From positions 84,124-148,123 of the forward strand of contig NZ_RQVR01000008.1 of the NCBI RefSeq assembly GCF_003865365.1: a stretch of 64,000 nt of DNA, written 5' to 3'. Positions 9,061 to 18,548 of this stretch are shown one piece after another (position 1 is the first letter of the stretch; every line of letters starts with the position of its first letter). The DNA comes from Flavobacterium macacae. Its GTDB lineage: Bacteria > Bacteroidota > Bacteroidia > Flavobacteriales > Flavobacteriaceae. Below the pieces are notes generated by a model, which saw nothing but the letters and a program-made list of their open reading frames with translations, was not told the origin of the DNA and did not search any database. Position numbers and translations under genes: made by a program.

Positions 9061-9780
9061 ATGGACAACATTTTAACTTACATTCTTCCCTTATTTTCGG
9101 TTTTGATCGGCTATGCCGTTGCCTTATTTTTAAAGCCTACGAAGAAAACCAACCTGAAACTTTTGATGGCTTTCAGCGGTTCTTTTTTGCTTTCGATAAC
9201 GGTAATGCATCTTTTGCCCGAAGTGTATGAAGCCGAAATGAACCACGGCCACGAGCACAATCACGAACATGCACATTCCAACGCGGTTGGGATTTTTATA
9301 ATGCTCGGAATTTTATTCCAAATCATCTTGGAATTTTTCTCAAAAGGCGCAGAACACGGTCACGTTCACGGCCATGAAGAAATGCAAAAAATGCCTTGGC
9401 TTTTATTCATCAGTCTTTGTATCCACGCACTTTTAGAAGGTTTTCCGGTAAGCCACCACAACGATTTGGCCCTCGGAATCGCCATTCACCACTTGCCTAT
9501 CGCCATCATTTTGACATCCTTTTTTGTGAATGCAAAATTGAATAAAACCGCCATTTTCTTTTTTATGGTCGTCTTCGCATTCATGACGCCATTAGGCACA
9601 GTAACAGCTCAATATTTGCCTTTTTTAATCGAATATTATACCCAAATTACCGCAGTCGTAATCGGAATTTTGTTCCACATTTCCTCCACAATCATTTTTG
9701 AAAGCAGTGAAGGACACAAGTTCAATCTGGCCAAATTGTCGATGATCGCCATCGGAATTGCCACTGCTTATTTCATATAG
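9061..9780 (+). CDS. ZIP-family metal cation transporter
   Basis: 239 residues, about seven to eight membrane helices. A histidine-rich loop (HGHEHNHEHAHSN, about 61-73, and HGHVHGHEE) is typical of ZIP proteins. Helices four and five contain the metal-site motifs HALLEGFPV and IAIHHLPIAI. It should import Zn or another divalent metal across the inner membrane. The downstream region is a structured repeat that may also end transcription. Confidence 0.88.
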   Translation: MDNILTYILPLFSVLIGYAVALFLKPTKKTNLKLLMAFSGSFLLSITVMHLLPEVYEAEMNHGHEHNHEHAHSNAVGIFIMLGILFQIILEFFSKGAEHGHVHGHEEMQKMPWLLFISLCIHALLEGFPVSHHNDLALGIAIHHLPIAIILTSFFVNAKLNKTAIFFFMVVFAFMTPLGTVTAQYLPFLIEYYTQITAVVIGILFHISSTIIFESSEGHKFNLAKLSMIAIGIATAYFI

Positions 9781-9784
9781 TTTT

Positions 9785-9949
9785 TGGGCGTGACCCCAGG
9801 AAAAAGCCAAATTGGCATTTTCCTGGGGTCGGGCTTTTTGCTCCCAATCTTTTATTTTTTTAAAGAAAAAAAATAAAAGGATTTCCGCTACAAATGAAAT
9901 TCACTGAACTCCAAAACAATATTAAAAATGTGAAGTAATCCCTCACGCA
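9785..9949 (+). repeat. Structured interspersed repeat, family 1, copy 1
   Basis: Begins GGGCGTGACCCCAGG and ends ATCCCTCACGC, so the outer ends GCGTGA and TCACGC can pair. Inside are a GC-rich hairpin (GACCCCAGGAAAA against TTTTCCTGGGGTC) and a T-rich/A-rich hairpin around 9849-9880. The same order of blocks recurs inverted at 21206-21324. The copies share GTCGGGCTTT and TGCTC. Not protein coding. Confidence 0.75.
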
Positions 9950-9965
9950 GACACAAGAAACTTTG

Positions 9966-9973
9966 TAACTTTG
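9966..9973 (+). promoter_or_regulatory. murQ promoter -7 box (TAACTTTG)
   Basis: TAACTTTG fits TAnnTTTG and lies 23 bases before the murQ ATG. No good TTG partner is visible, because the family 1 repeat ends just upstream. Confidence 0.5.
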
Positions 9974-9996
9974 AGGAAATAAAATTTCGACCAGAA

Positions 9997-10809
9997 ATGA
10001 GCTTCACAAAAACTACAGAACTAGCTTCAAAATACGAACATTTAGAAAAAATGTCAGTTTCAGATTTACTATCAAATATCAATAATGAAGATAAATCCGT
10101 ACCACTTGCCGTAGAAAAAGCCTTGCCACAAATTGAAAATTTAGTTTCAAAAGTGGTAGAAAAAATGAAAAAAGGCGGACGCTTATTTTATATCGGTGCC
10201 GGAACTTCAGGAAGGTTGGGAATCGTAGATGCTTCAGAGTGTCCGCCCACTTTTGGCGTTCCGTTTGACTTGGTTATCGGAATTATTGCTGGTGGCGACA
10301 CTGCCATTCGAAAAGCGGTAGAATTTGCTGAAGACGATAATGACCAAGCTTGGAAAGATTTACAAGAATGGAATATCAACCAAAACGATGTCGTTGTCGG
10401 AATTGCGGCTTCGGGAACAACGCCTTATGTCATTGGAGGCTTGCAAAAATGCAACGAAAATAATATCATTACCGGAAGCATTTCTTGCAATGCCGAAAGT
10501 CCGCTGTCAAAAACTTCAAATTTGCCGATTGACGTGGTTGTCGGACCCGAATTTGTAACCGGAAGCTCCAGAATGAAAGCCGGAACAGCTCAAAAATTGG
10601 TCTTGAATATGATTTCAACCGCCACGATGATTCAGCTGGGAAAAGTGAAGGGAAACAAAATGGTCGATATGCAATTGAGCAATCACAAGCTTGTGGACAG
10701 AGCCGTAAGAATGATCATGGACGAACTTTCAATAACTGAAGCCGAAGCAAAATCATTGCTTGAAAAACACAAAAACGTTCGGAATTCTATCGAAAATTAT
10801 AAAAAATAA
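9997..10809 (+). CDS. murQ: N-acetylmuramic acid 6-phosphate etherase
   Basis: 270 residues, a single SIS domain. The enzyme cleaves the lactyl ether of MurNAc-6-P to give GlcNAc-6-P and D-lactate in peptidoglycan recycling. The sugar-phosphate loop GAGTSGRLGIVDASECPPTFG carries the catalytic Glu81, and the second acidic residue is Glu112 in AVEFAEDD. AASGTTPYV and GSSRMKAGTAQK are further family motifs. It heads a tightly packed + strand operon (gaps of 3, -4 and 1 bases). Confidence 0.93.
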   Translation: MSFTKTTELASKYEHLEKMSVSDLLSNINNEDKSVPLAVEKALPQIENLVSKVVEKMKKGGRLFYIGAGTSGRLGIVDASECPPTFGVPFDLVIGIIAGGDTAIRKAVEFAEDDNDQAWKDLQEWNINQNDVVVGIAASGTTPYVIGGLQKCNENNIITGSISCNAESPLSKTSNLPIDVVVGPEFVTGSSRMKAGTAQKLVLNMISTATMIQLGKVKGNKMVDMQLSNHKLVDRAVRMIMDELSITEAEAKSLLEKHKNVRNSIENYKK

Positions 10810-10812
10810 GCA

Positions 10813-11037
10813 ATGAAAACGGATAGAAAAATACTCCAGAAAGGAATTTTATATATGTCAATCGCAATGCCCCTGCTATTTCTGGGGCCGGTTGTGATTC
10901 ACAGCGCATTTAAAAACCCAAACCATCCTTATTATTTCGCGGTTTTAGGCTTCGGCATTATAACGTGCTTAAGCGCCATGATGATGGTCTTTTTAGGACT
11001 TCGAAAAATCACGAACAGTTTATTTAAGAAAAAATGA
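10813..11037 (+). CDS. DUF6095-like small membrane protein
   Basis: 74 residues with two hydrophobic helices (about 13-32 and 43-63) and a basic N-terminus. It starts three bases after murQ and its stop overlaps the start of the pentapeptide gene (ATGA). This resembles the DUF6095 family often seen after murQ in flavobacteria. No known role. Confidence 0.7.
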   Translation: MKTDRKILQKGILYMSIAMPLLFLGPVVIHSAFKNPNHPYYFAVLGFGIITCLSAMMMVFLGLRKITNSLFKKK

Positions 11038-11606
11038 CAGAGACCGTCCATGTAGTTAAAACCTTTTCACGAGTAATTTATACCGAAGAATCAGTCAAAA
11101 ACAGAGAGTTTGACCACTGCACTTTTATCGATTGCGATTTATACGGGAGCGACTTTTCCCAGTCGCAATTTTTAGATTGTACTTTTAAAGGCTGTAATCT
11201 TTCGATGGTAAAACTTAATGCCACAAGCTTAAAAAATGTAACTTTTGAAGCGTGCAAATTGATGGGAATTGCGTTTGAATATTGCGAAGACTTTTTATTT
11301 GAAGTAAAATTCAACGACTGCGTGCTCGATTTCAGTTCTTTTGCCAATAAGAAAATGGCGAAAACCAAGTTTACAAAATGCTCTATGCAAGATGTGAATT
11401 TTGCCGGAACAAATCTTTTAAAAGCCGTTTTTGAGGAAGTCAATTTAAACGGTGCTTCGTTTGAAAGAACCAATTTAACGGAAGCGGATTTATCTAAGGC
11501 TTTTAATTTTTCGATCGATCCCGAAAATAACGTGATTAAAAAAGCGAAGTTTTCATTAAAAGATGCGGGCGGATTATTAGAAAAATACAATTTAAAATTG
11601 GTTTAA
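11034..11606 (+). CDS. Pentapeptide-repeat protein
   Basis: 190 residues made largely of A(D/N)LXX-type pentapeptides, such as CTFIDCDLYGSDFSQSQFL, CNLSMVKLNATSL and TNLLKAVFEEVNLNGASF (about 25-150). Such repeats fold as a right-handed quadrilateral beta-helix. Some family members mimic DNA and protect gyrase (Qnr/MfpA) but most have no known role, and nothing here proves gyrase binding. Translationally coupled to the preceding gene. Confidence 0.85.
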   Translation: MTETVHVVKTFSRVIYTEESVKNREFDHCTFIDCDLYGSDFSQSQFLDCTFKGCNLSMVKLNATSLKNVTFEACKLMGIAFEYCEDFLFEVKFNDCVLDFSSFANKKMAKTKFTKCSMQDVNFAGTNLLKAVFEEVNLNGASFERTNLTEADLSKAFNFSIDPENNVIKKAKFSLKDAGGLLEKYNLKLV

Positions 11607-11607
11607 G

Positions 11608-12183
11608 ATGGAAACAAATGCTTCTTTTTTAGAAAGTGCGAAAAAGCAATTTTTGTATTACAAAATGCTGGGCGAAAAAGCCATAAATCAGCTGGAAGAT
11701 GAACAGCTTTTTATCTCTTTGAACGAAGAAACCAACAGCATTGCACAAATTGTGAAACATTTATCAGGAAATATGCTTTCTCGATGGACTGATTTTCTAA
11801 CTTTGGATGGTGAAAAAGAGTGGCGAGATCGCGATGGGGAATTTTTGGATACCTATCAATCAAAGGAAGAATTGCTTGAAAACTGGAATATAGGTTGGGA
11901 TTGTCTTTTTAATGCGATAAATCCATTGCAACCCGAGCAGTTGAGTGACATTATTTACATTAGAAACGAAGGGCATTCTGTTGTGGAAGCGATTAACAGG
12001 CAATTGGCACATTACGCCTACCACGTTGGGCAAATTGTTTTTTATGCCAAATTGCTGAAGAAAACAGAATGGGAAAGCCTTTCGATCCCAAGGAATAAGT
12101 CGGGAGATTATAATTCTGAAAAGTTTTCGAAAGAAAAAAGCATACAGAATTTTACAGAAGAAGAACTAAATAAACTAAAATAG
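11608..12183 (+). CDS. DinB-superfamily protein (DUF1572)
   Basis: 191 residues, mostly helical. The putative metal ligands are visible as His in IVKHLSGNMLSRW (about 53) and the pair in QLAHYAYHVGQI (about 134-138), the pattern of the DinB/YfiT-like four-helix bundle. Family members are putative metal-dependent hydrolases or thiol transferases, and the actual reaction is unknown. Last gene of the murQ operon; a Flavo-1-like repeat follows on the same strand. Confidence 0.8.
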   Translation: METNASFLESAKKQFLYYKMLGEKAINQLEDEQLFISLNEETNSIAQIVKHLSGNMLSRWTDFLTLDGEKEWRDRDGEFLDTYQSKEELLENWNIGWDCLFNAINPLQPEQLSDIIYIRNEGHSVVEAINRQLAHYAYHVGQIVFYAKLLKKTEWESLSIPRNKSGDYNSEKFSKEKSIQNFTEEELNKLK

Positions 12184-12199
12184 AATTAATAACTGATTT

Positions 12200-12346
12200 T
12201 TAGCCCCGATTGAAGCGGAAATCCTTTTTTTGAAAGCGCTATTTTTTGCAACAGAAAAACAGCGACCAACGGAAGCTCGTTTTTTGTGTCAGCAAAAAAA
12301 GTGATTTTTAAAAAAGAGGAAAGCGAAAAGCGGGAACAGCTTTAAA
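12200..12346 (+). ncRNA. Structured repeat family 2, copy 1 (Flavo-1-like candidate)
   Basis: Starts TAGCCCCGATTGAAGCGG and includes the block GCGACCAACGGAAGCTC and the end GAAAAGCGGGAACAGCTTT. An inverted copy with the same block order lies at 18722-18866. The conserved blocks and flavobacterial context fit my memory of the Flavo-1 RNA motif, but that is recall. It lies between two + strand genes and has no ORF. Confidence 0.6.
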
Positions 12347-12358
12347 TAAAAAAAAATT

Positions 12359-12736
12359 ATGAAAAAGAAAGTACTTATGGCAGTCTTGGCACTATCTGCA
12401 ATGTCTTGTTACAACATTGAGCGTAATTGTGCCGATTTTAAAACGGGAAAATTTGAGTTTGAATATGAAGTAGACGGTGTAAAAAAAGTTTCGAATTTTG
12501 TACGAAACGATACTTTGGAAATCGACACTTATGAAGGCAAAACGGATAGTTCTAAAGTGCGATGGATTAATGACTGCGAATTTGTGCTGGAAAAAATCAA
12601 CCCAAAAAATATGGCAGAAAAACAGGCGGTGCATATGAAAATTTTGAGTACTGAGGGAAATTCTTATACCTTTGAATTCTCAAGATTAGGAGAAGCAAAA
12701 AAACAAAAAGGAACTGTAACTAAAATTAACGATTAA
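12359..12736 (+). CDS. Small lipoprotein, unknown function
   Basis: 125 residues with a lipoprotein signal ending LSAMSC (Cys17). The body has short beta-strand patterns (KFEFEYEVDGVKK, YEGKTDSSKVRWINDCEFVLEKINP). Similar flavobacterial proteins are sometimes labelled 'DNA topoisomerase IV', which is a naming error: nothing here resembles a topoisomerase. It is probably a membrane-anchored periplasmic protein. It lies 10 bases before the TerC gene. Confidence 0.75.
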   Translation: MKKKVLMAVLALSAMSCYNIERNCADFKTGKFEFEYEVDGVKKVSNFVRNDTLEIDTYEGKTDSSKVRWINDCEFVLEKINPKNMAEKQAVHMKILSTEGNSYTFEFSRLGEAKKQKGTVTKIND

Positions 12737-12746
12737 ATAGTAAAAT

Positions 12747-13520
12747 ATGGAAATATTATTCACCGCAGATGCTCTGATAGCGTTGCTAACGCTGACTTTT
12801 TTAGAAATAATTTTAGGAATTGACAATATAATCTTTATTTCGATTGTAACTGGAAAACTTCCGGTGGAAGAACGAAAAAAAGCCACACGAATTGGTTTGT
12901 TTTTAGCGATGTTCATGAGAATCGCCCTTCTTTTTGGCATCTCTTTTTTAATTGCCATGAAAGCCCCGTGGTTTTCATTTGATTTTGGCTGGTTTAGCGC
13001 TGATATTACGGGACAGGCCATGATTTTATTGCTTGGAGGTTTGTTCTTGATTTATAAAAGCACCAAAGAAATTCACGAAAAAGTGGACCACAAAGGCGAG
13101 GAAGAAAAGACGTTGGGAGATGTGGCAAAAAAATCATTTTCAAATGTGATCGTTCAGATTTTGCTGATTGACTTGATTTTCTCTGTAGATTCGATTCTTA
13201 CTGCTGTGGGGATGACAAACGGAATTGAAGGAGCTTTGTATATTATGGTTACGGCGGTTATAATTTCGGTTGCAGTCATGATGTTATTTGCTGTTCCAGT
13301 TGGAAATTTCGTGAATGCAAATCCATCGATCCAGATTCTTGGCCTGGCCTTTTTAATCTTGATCGGTTTTATGCTGATTACGGAAAGCATGCACTTGTCT
13401 AACGCACAATTGGCGGGACAGCACGTTGGCGTAGTTCCAAAAGGGTATTTGTATTTTGCGATTGCTTTCTCTCTAGGCGTAGAATTTATCAATATGAAAA
13501 TGAGGAAGAAATCACACTAA
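12747..13520 (+). CDS. TerC-family integral membrane protein
   Basis: 257 residues with seven or so membrane helices. The family's acidic membrane motifs are present: ILGIDNIIFIS (about 22-32) and IDLIFSVDSILTAVGM (about 143-158). TerC/Alx proteins are linked to tellurite resistance and, in other bacteria, to manganese export that helps metal loading of exported enzymes. The role here is inferred. A strong terminator follows. Confidence 0.88.
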   Translation: MEILFTADALIALLTLTFLEIILGIDNIIFISIVTGKLPVEERKKATRIGLFLAMFMRIALLFGISFLIAMKAPWFSFDFGWFSADITGQAMILLLGGLFLIYKSTKEIHEKVDHKGEEEKTLGDVAKKSFSNVIVQILLIDLIFSVDSILTAVGMTNGIEGALYIMVTAVIISVAVMMLFAVPVGNFVNANPSIQILGLAFLILIGFMLITESMHLSNAQLAGQHVGVVPKGYLYFAIAFSLGVEFINMKMRKKSH

Positions 13521-13541
13521 ATATCACTTTTGATATGATAT

Positions 13542-13577
13542 AAAAAAACCTCCGTTCTCAGAATGGAGGTTTTTTTA
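13542..13577. terminator. Bidirectional hairpin terminator
   Basis: AAAAAACCTCC and GGAGGTTTTTT pair, extended inward by TTCT/AGAA. It separates the TerC gene from the convergent DUF2007 gene. Confidence 0.8.
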
Positions 13578-13586
13578 TTTAGAAAT

Positions 13587-13994
13587 CTAAAACTCATATC
13601 CACATTCTTCACATTTGTATTTATAAAGATTATAGAACGGAATTACGACCATAATCATAGAAAATAAGAAAGAAAAGAGTGATTTTAAATCTTTTACAGT
13701 AGTAATCAGTTGTACTTTGTCAGCACCGCAATTTGTACATTTTAAAAGCTTACCATTATCATCCAATGAAAAAGTACTAATTTCTGATAAAATTTCTATC
13801 GCACGTCTATAATCTTCTTCAAGAACAAATAGCTTAACTCCACCAATTGCATTACTAACCATTGGATCGCTGTCGATAGTAAAGTTATCACGAACAAAAA
13901 CTTCAATACCATCAGCTTCCAATTTTCCCTTATAAATAAAGGCTTCACTCGAATATTGATATTGACCAATTTTTAAAAAAGTGCTTTCACTCAT
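13587..13994 (-). CDS. DUF2007 domain protein
   Basis: 135 residues. The N-terminal half (about 10-75) is the DUF2007 fold, a possible signal-transducing domain (AFIYKGKLEADGIEVFVRDN, GGVKLFVLEEDYRRAIEIL). The C-terminal half has a Cys pair (CTNCGADK), a hydrophobic helix and a second Cys pair (CEECGYEF) that could together bind zinc at the membrane. It starts eight bases after parC ends, so it is probably cotranscribed. No established function. Confidence 0.75.
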   Translation of the reverse strand: MSESTFLKIGQYQYSSEAFIYKGKLEADGIEVFVRDNFTIDSDPMVSNAIGGVKLFVLEEDYRRAIEILSEISTFSLDDNGKLLKCTNCGADKVQLITTVKDLKSLFSFLFSMIMVVIPFYNLYKYKCEECGYEF

Positions 13995-14002
13995 AGATTT
14001 TT

Positions 14003-16651
14003 TTAATCTAAACTTAATGTTATTTGTCCGTCGTCTTCTAAATGAACATCGCCTTGTTCTTCATCGATTACTTCCATTTCCTCCGGAATTTCTTCCACTG
14101 GAGGTTCATATGGCAACGGTTCTAAGAGATTAATTTGCTTCAATTTATCTCCCGTCAATTGATTTCCAATCGCTTTAATTCCTTTTACGGCAATAAAATC
14201 TTCTAAATCAATGGTTTGGTTGTCTTTTTGAACTCCTTTTACTTTTGCGAAAATAACTTCGGCAACCGGACGGTAATCTGTAGAAACAATTTCCAATTGC
14301 GACTTAGGATGTTCGGTTATAAAAACCTCTTCTTTATTTTCATTTTCAATCAAGAAACGCTTGATGAAATATTTTTCTTTTTCTCCATCGAAATAAATCG
14401 CCGAAACCGGTTTTTTAGGAACCCATTTTTCTAAAACGACCATATCTTCCTCAAAATGCGTCGTCAGTTCTGGAATAATGGTTTTTAATTTCCCAGATTT
14501 ATTGATGATTAAAAGTCGGTCGTTTGGACGGAATTCACCCAACAACTCGCCTCTTCCATCGACATTTAATTTCTGGACGGTATCGTCAAACCAAATTCTT
14601 CTTGGCTTTAAAGTAGAAATTCCTTTTTCCTTCAATTCGATTTTTTTGATCGGGTATTTGGTCACCAAATTTCCTTTGGAAGCGCGTCCTTTAATCGCCA
14701 AATTAGCAAAGTCAATATCGAATTTCAGCTTTTTCACAGAGCCTACCTGGCGCAGCAAAATCGTAATCACTTCGGCTTCCCCATTCGGATTATGAGAGAA
14801 ATACAGCACTTGCGATCCGGCTTTTTCTTGTGAAAGGGCATACGCCTTATCTCTTGTAATTCCCGAAACATTGAAACGTTTTATGTACGAAGGCCCGGAT
14901 TTTCCGTCTCGGTAAATCATATTGTAAATCGTTCGCTTGTCTTGCTTGTCGAAAATAGCTACGTGAATAATGTCTTTTCCGACGAATTTTTTGTCATCTA
15001 CTTTTGAAACCATCATTGTCCCGTCACGAAGAAAAACGATAACATCATCAATATCCGAACAATCGGTTACATATTCGTCTTTTTTCAGACCCGTTCCGAT
15101 GAAACCTTCCTCACGGTTCACATATAACTTTGTGTTTCGTAAAATGACTTTGGTCGCCTCGATATCATCAAAAATTCGAAGTTCGGTTTGGCGTTCTTTA
15201 CCTTTTCCATATTTCTCTTTTAATTTGGTAAAAAAGGCAATGGCAAAATCGGTAATATGCTCTAAATCATATTTCACTTGTTCGATATCTCCTTCTAAAG
15301 CTTCAATTTTTTCTTGGGCTTTATCAATATCAAATTTTGAAATTCTCTTGATTCGAATTTCAGTCAAACGGGCAATATCTTCTTCGGTTACCGCACGTTT
15401 CAAATGTTGCGTGTACGGTTTCAGGCCTTCATCGATGGCCCTGATAACGCCATCCCAGGTTTCTTCTTCCTCAATATCGCGGTAGATTCTCTTTTCGATA
15501 AAAATACGTTCCAAAGAAAGAAAATGCCATTGTTCTTCTAATTCATCTAACTGAATTTCAAGCTCTTTCCTCAGCAAATCAACCGTTCTAAAAGTTGAAA
15601 TTTTCAACATTTCTGAAACGCCAATAAACAACGGTTTGTGGTTTTCAATTACACAGCCTAAAGGCGCTACCGACGTTTCACAAGCTGTAAAAGCGAAAAG
15701 TGCATCAATGGTTTTATCTGGAGAAACGCCAGGGAAAAGATGGATTAAAATCTCAACTTCCGCAGCGGTATTGTCTTCAATTTTTTTAACTTTGATCTTC
15801 CCTTTTTCATTCGCTTTCAAGATACTTTCAATCAACGATCCTGTGTTTGTTGAGAAAGGAATTTGGGTAATCACCAAAGTCTGCTTATCTAACTGTCCGA
15901 TCTTTGCACGAACACGCACACGACCGCCACGCAATCCGTCATTATAGTTGGAAACATCAGCGATACCAGCCGTTGGGAAATCGGGATATATGGTAAAAGG
16001 TTTTCCTCTTAATATTTTTATAGAACTATCAATCAGCTCGTTAAAGTTATGGGGCAATACTTTTGTGGAAAGACCGACTGCAATACCTTCAGCACCTTGT
16101 GCCAACAATAGCGGAAATTTTACCGGCAGGTTTATCGGTTCATTTCGCCTTCCATCATAAGAAGCTTGCCAAGGCGTAATTTTTGGCGAATACAATACAT
16201 CGTGGCCGAATTTACTGATTCGCGCCTCAATGTAACGGGAAGCCGCCGCACCATCGCCCGTGAGGATATTTCCCCAGTTTCCCTGCATGTCGATAATCAA
16301 ATCTTTCTGTCCGATCTGCACCATAGCATCGCCGATACTCGCATCTCCGTGAGGGTGATACTGCATCGTGTGCCCGACAATGTTCGCCACTTTATTGTAA
16401 CGGCCGTCGTCCAGTTCTTTCATTGAGTGCATGATTCTGCGCTGCACCGGCTTGAAACCATCTTCAATCGCGGGAACGGCACGCTCCAGAATTACGTAGG
16501 AAGCATAATCCAAAAACCAATCTTTGTACATTCCGGTTACCTTAGTGATGGTACCTTGGCTGTCTTCGTCTTCGTTGTCGTAAAAATGCGTCGCAGATCC
16601 GGTAGATTCTTGACCTTCGTCTATTGGCTCTAAATTTTCTTCTTCGTCCAT
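14003..16651 (-). CDS. parC: DNA topoisomerase IV subunit A
   Basis: 882 residues. It is the DNA cleavage subunit of a type IIA topoisomerase. The N-terminal winged-helix/tower region carries HPHGDASIGDAM and the catalytic Tyr140 in AAASRY. A coiled coil follows (about 420-460), then a beta-pinwheel C-terminal domain and an acidic tail. parE lies 44 bases upstream, so the pair forms one operon. The pairing, and a pinwheel without a clear gyrase GyrA-box, favour ParC over GyrA. Confidence 0.9.
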   Translation of the reverse strand: MDEEENLEPIDEGQESTGSATHFYDNEDEDSQGTITKVTGMYKDWFLDYASYVILERAVPAIEDGFKPVQRRIMHSMKELDDGRYNKVANIVGHTMQYHPHGDASIGDAMVQIGQKDLIIDMQGNWGNILTGDGAAASRYIEARISKFGHDVLYSPKITPWQASYDGRRNEPINLPVKFPLLLAQGAEGIAVGLSTKVLPHNFNELIDSSIKILRGKPFTIYPDFPTAGIADVSNYNDGLRGGRVRVRAKIGQLDKQTLVITQIPFSTNTGSLIESILKANEKGKIKVKKIEDNTAAEVEILIHLFPGVSPDKTIDALFAFTACETSVAPLGCVIENHKPLFIGVSEMLKISTFRTVDLLRKELEIQLDELEEQWHFLSLERIFIEKRIYRDIEEEETWDGVIRAIDEGLKPYTQHLKRAVTEEDIARLTEIRIKRISKFDIDKAQEKIEALEGDIEQVKYDLEHITDFAIAFFTKLKEKYGKGKERQTELRIFDDIEATKVILRNTKLYVNREEGFIGTGLKKDEYVTDCSDIDDVIVFLRDGTMMVSKVDDKKFVGKDIIHVAIFDKQDKRTIYNMIYRDGKSGPSYIKRFNVSGITRDKAYALSQEKAGSQVLYFSHNPNGEAEVITILLRQVGSVKKLKFDIDFANLAIKGRASKGNLVTKYPIKKIELKEKGISTLKPRRIWFDDTVQKLNVDGRGELLGEFRPNDRLLIINKSGKLKTIIPELTTHFEEDMVVLEKWVPKKPVSAIYFDGEKEKYFIKRFLIENENKEEVFITEHPKSQLEIVSTDYRPVAEVIFAKVKGVQKDNQTIDLEDFIAVKGIKAIGNQLTGDKLKQINLLEPLPYEPPVEEIPEEMEVIDEEQGDVHLEDDGQITLSLD

Positions 16652-16694
16652 TTATTAAGTTAGTTCCTTAAACTATTTCAATTCTAATTTTATT

Positions 16695-18548
16695 CTATTT
16701 CTCTACAACATCCAATTCCACCTTCAAATTATTGATGATGAATTTCTGTCTGTCAGGTGTATTTTTTCCCATATAAAAAGACAAAAGCTGTTCAATTGAA
16801 GTTCCTTTGTCCATCATCACCGGGTCTAAGCGAATGGTCTCTCCAATAAAATTCTTGAACTCATCCGGAGAAATTTCTCCCAAACCTTTAAATCGCGTGA
16901 TTTCTGGTTTTGGCTTTAACTTTTCAATTGCATCCACACGCTCTTGTTCTGAATAGCAATAAATCGTTTCCTTTCTATTTCTGATCCTGAACAGCGGTGT
17001 TTGAAGAATATACAGATGTCCTTCCTTGATCAATTCTGGAAAAAATTGCAAGAAAAAAGTAATTAACAGTAATCGAATGTGCATTCCATCGACATCGGCA
17101 TCCGTAGCAATCACAATGTTATTGTAACGCAGATCGCCCATGCCTTCTTCAATATCTAAAGCCGATTGAAGCAAATTGAATTCTTCATTTTCATAAACAA
17201 TTTTTTTGCTCATCCCGTAGGAATTTAAAGGCTTTCCACGCAAACTGAAAACACCTTGCGTGTTCACGTCGCGGGATTTTGTTATCGACCCCGAAGCCGA
17301 ATCTCCTTCGGTGATAAAAAGCGTACTTTCTAAGTATCTTGGATTTTTAACATCGGTAAAGTGAACTCTGCAATCCCGTAATTTCTTGTTATGAAGATTG
17401 GCTTTCTTTGCCCTGTCTTTCGCTAATTTTCGAATTCCTGAAAGCTCCTTGCGTTCCCTTTCGGCTTGCAGGATCTTGCGCAAAAGCAAATCGGCAACGT
17501 CTGGATTTTTATGCAGGAAGTTATCTAATTTATTTTTTACGAAATCGTTCACAAAAGTTCGAACCGAAGGCAAATCGGGCCCCATATCGGTCGAACCTAA
17601 TTTGGTCTTGGTCTGCGACTCAAAAACTGGCTCCATTACTTTTACCGAAACCGCACTAACAATCGATTTTCGAATATCTGAAGGCTCAAAACCTTTGTTA
17701 TAAAACTCTCGAATGGTTTTTACAACCGCTTCGCGAAACGCCAATAAATGGGTTCCTCCTTGCGTCGTATTTTGGCCGTTTACAAACGAATGGTATTCTT
17801 CAGAATATTGCGATTTACTGTGTGTCAAAGCCACTTCAATATCTTCGCCAATTAGATGGATAATCGGATACACCATATCCTCTTCGGCAATGTTTTCTTC
17901 CAATAAATCTTTCAATCCATTTTCAGAAAAATATTTTTCGCCGTTATAAATTATCGTCAAGCCTGTATTCAGGTAGCAATAATTTTTCAGCATCTTGATT
18001 ACATATTCATTTCTGAATTTGTAGTTTTTAAAAATCGCTTCGTCCGGAATGAACGTTACTTTCGTTCCTTTTCGCTTTGTAGTCTCAATGATATCTTCCT
18101 CAAGAACCAAATTTCCCGCAGAAAATTCCGCCGCTTTTTGCTTGTCTTCCCTTACAGACTCTACCCTAAAATAGTTTGACAAAGCGTTCACGGCCTTGGT
18201 TCCGACACCATTCAAACCTACCGATTTCTTAAACGCGAGCGAATCGTATTTTCCTCCCGTGTTCATTTTTGAAACCACATCAACGACTTTTCCAAGCGGA
18301 ATCCCGCGGCCATAATCTCTCACGGCAACGGTTTTGTCCTTGATGGTCACTTCAATAGTTTTTCCGGCACCCATAACGAACTCGTCGATACAGTTGTCCA
18401 AAACCTCTTTCAATAAAATATAAATACCATCGTCTGGTGAAGAACCGTCGCCCAATTTTCCGATATACATCCCAGGCCGCATTCTGATATGCTCTTTCCA
18501 GTCGAGGGAACGGATATTGTCTTCGGTATACTGATTTTGTTCTGACAT
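16695..18548 (-). CDS. parE: DNA topoisomerase IV subunit B
   Basis: 617 residues, the ATPase and TOPRIM subunit. The GHKL ATPase shows [12 protein letters not shown] and [11 protein letters not shown] (about 45-90). The TOPRIM domain has [11 protein letters not shown] and the metal-binding [13 protein letters not shown]. The C-terminal motif [13 protein letters not shown] is shared by all type IIA B subunits. The length is typical of ParE. It decatenates chromosomes together with ParC. A Flavo-1-like repeat lies upstream on the same strand. Confidence 0.92.
   Translation of the reverse strand: MSEQNQYTEDNIRSLDWKEHIRMRPGMYIGKLGDGSSPDDGIYILLKEVLDNCIDEFVMGAGKTIEVTIKDKTVAVRDYGRGIPLGKVVDVVSKMNTGGKYDSLAFKKSVGLNGVGTKAVNALSNYFRVESVREDKQKAAEFSAGNLVLEEDIIETTKRKGTKVTFIPDEAIFKNYKFRNEYVIKMLKNYCYLNTGLTIIYNGEKYFSENGLKDLLEENIAEEDMVYPIIHLIGEDIEVALTHSKSQYSEEYHSFVNGQNTTQGGTHLLAFREAVVKTIREFYNKGFEPSDIRKSIVSAVSVKVMEPVFESQTKTKLGSTDMGPDLPSVRTFVNDFVKNKLDNFLHKNPDVADLLLRKILQAERERKELSGIRKLAKDRAKKANLHNKKLRDCRVHFTDVKNPRYLESTLFITEGDSASGSITKSRDVNTQGVFSLRGKPLNSYGMSKKIVYENEEFNLLQSALDIEEGMGDLRYNNIVIATDADVDGMHIRLLLITFFLQFFPELIKEGHLYILQTPLFRIRNRKETIYCYSEQERVDAIEKLKPKPEITRFKGLGEISPDEFKNFIGETIRLDPVMMDKGTSIEQLLSFYMGKNTPDRQKFIINNLKVELDVVEK

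Noticed and set aside
11034..11606. Calling the pentapeptide protein a quinolone-resistance (Qnr) protein
   Set aside because: Pentapeptide repeats alone do not show gyrase protection, and the operon is one of cell-wall recycling.
12359..12736. Reading this lipoprotein as a topoisomerase
   Set aside because: The name is attached to similar proteins but there is no TOPRIM, ATPase or catalytic Tyr; real topoisomerase IV genes are at 14003-18548.
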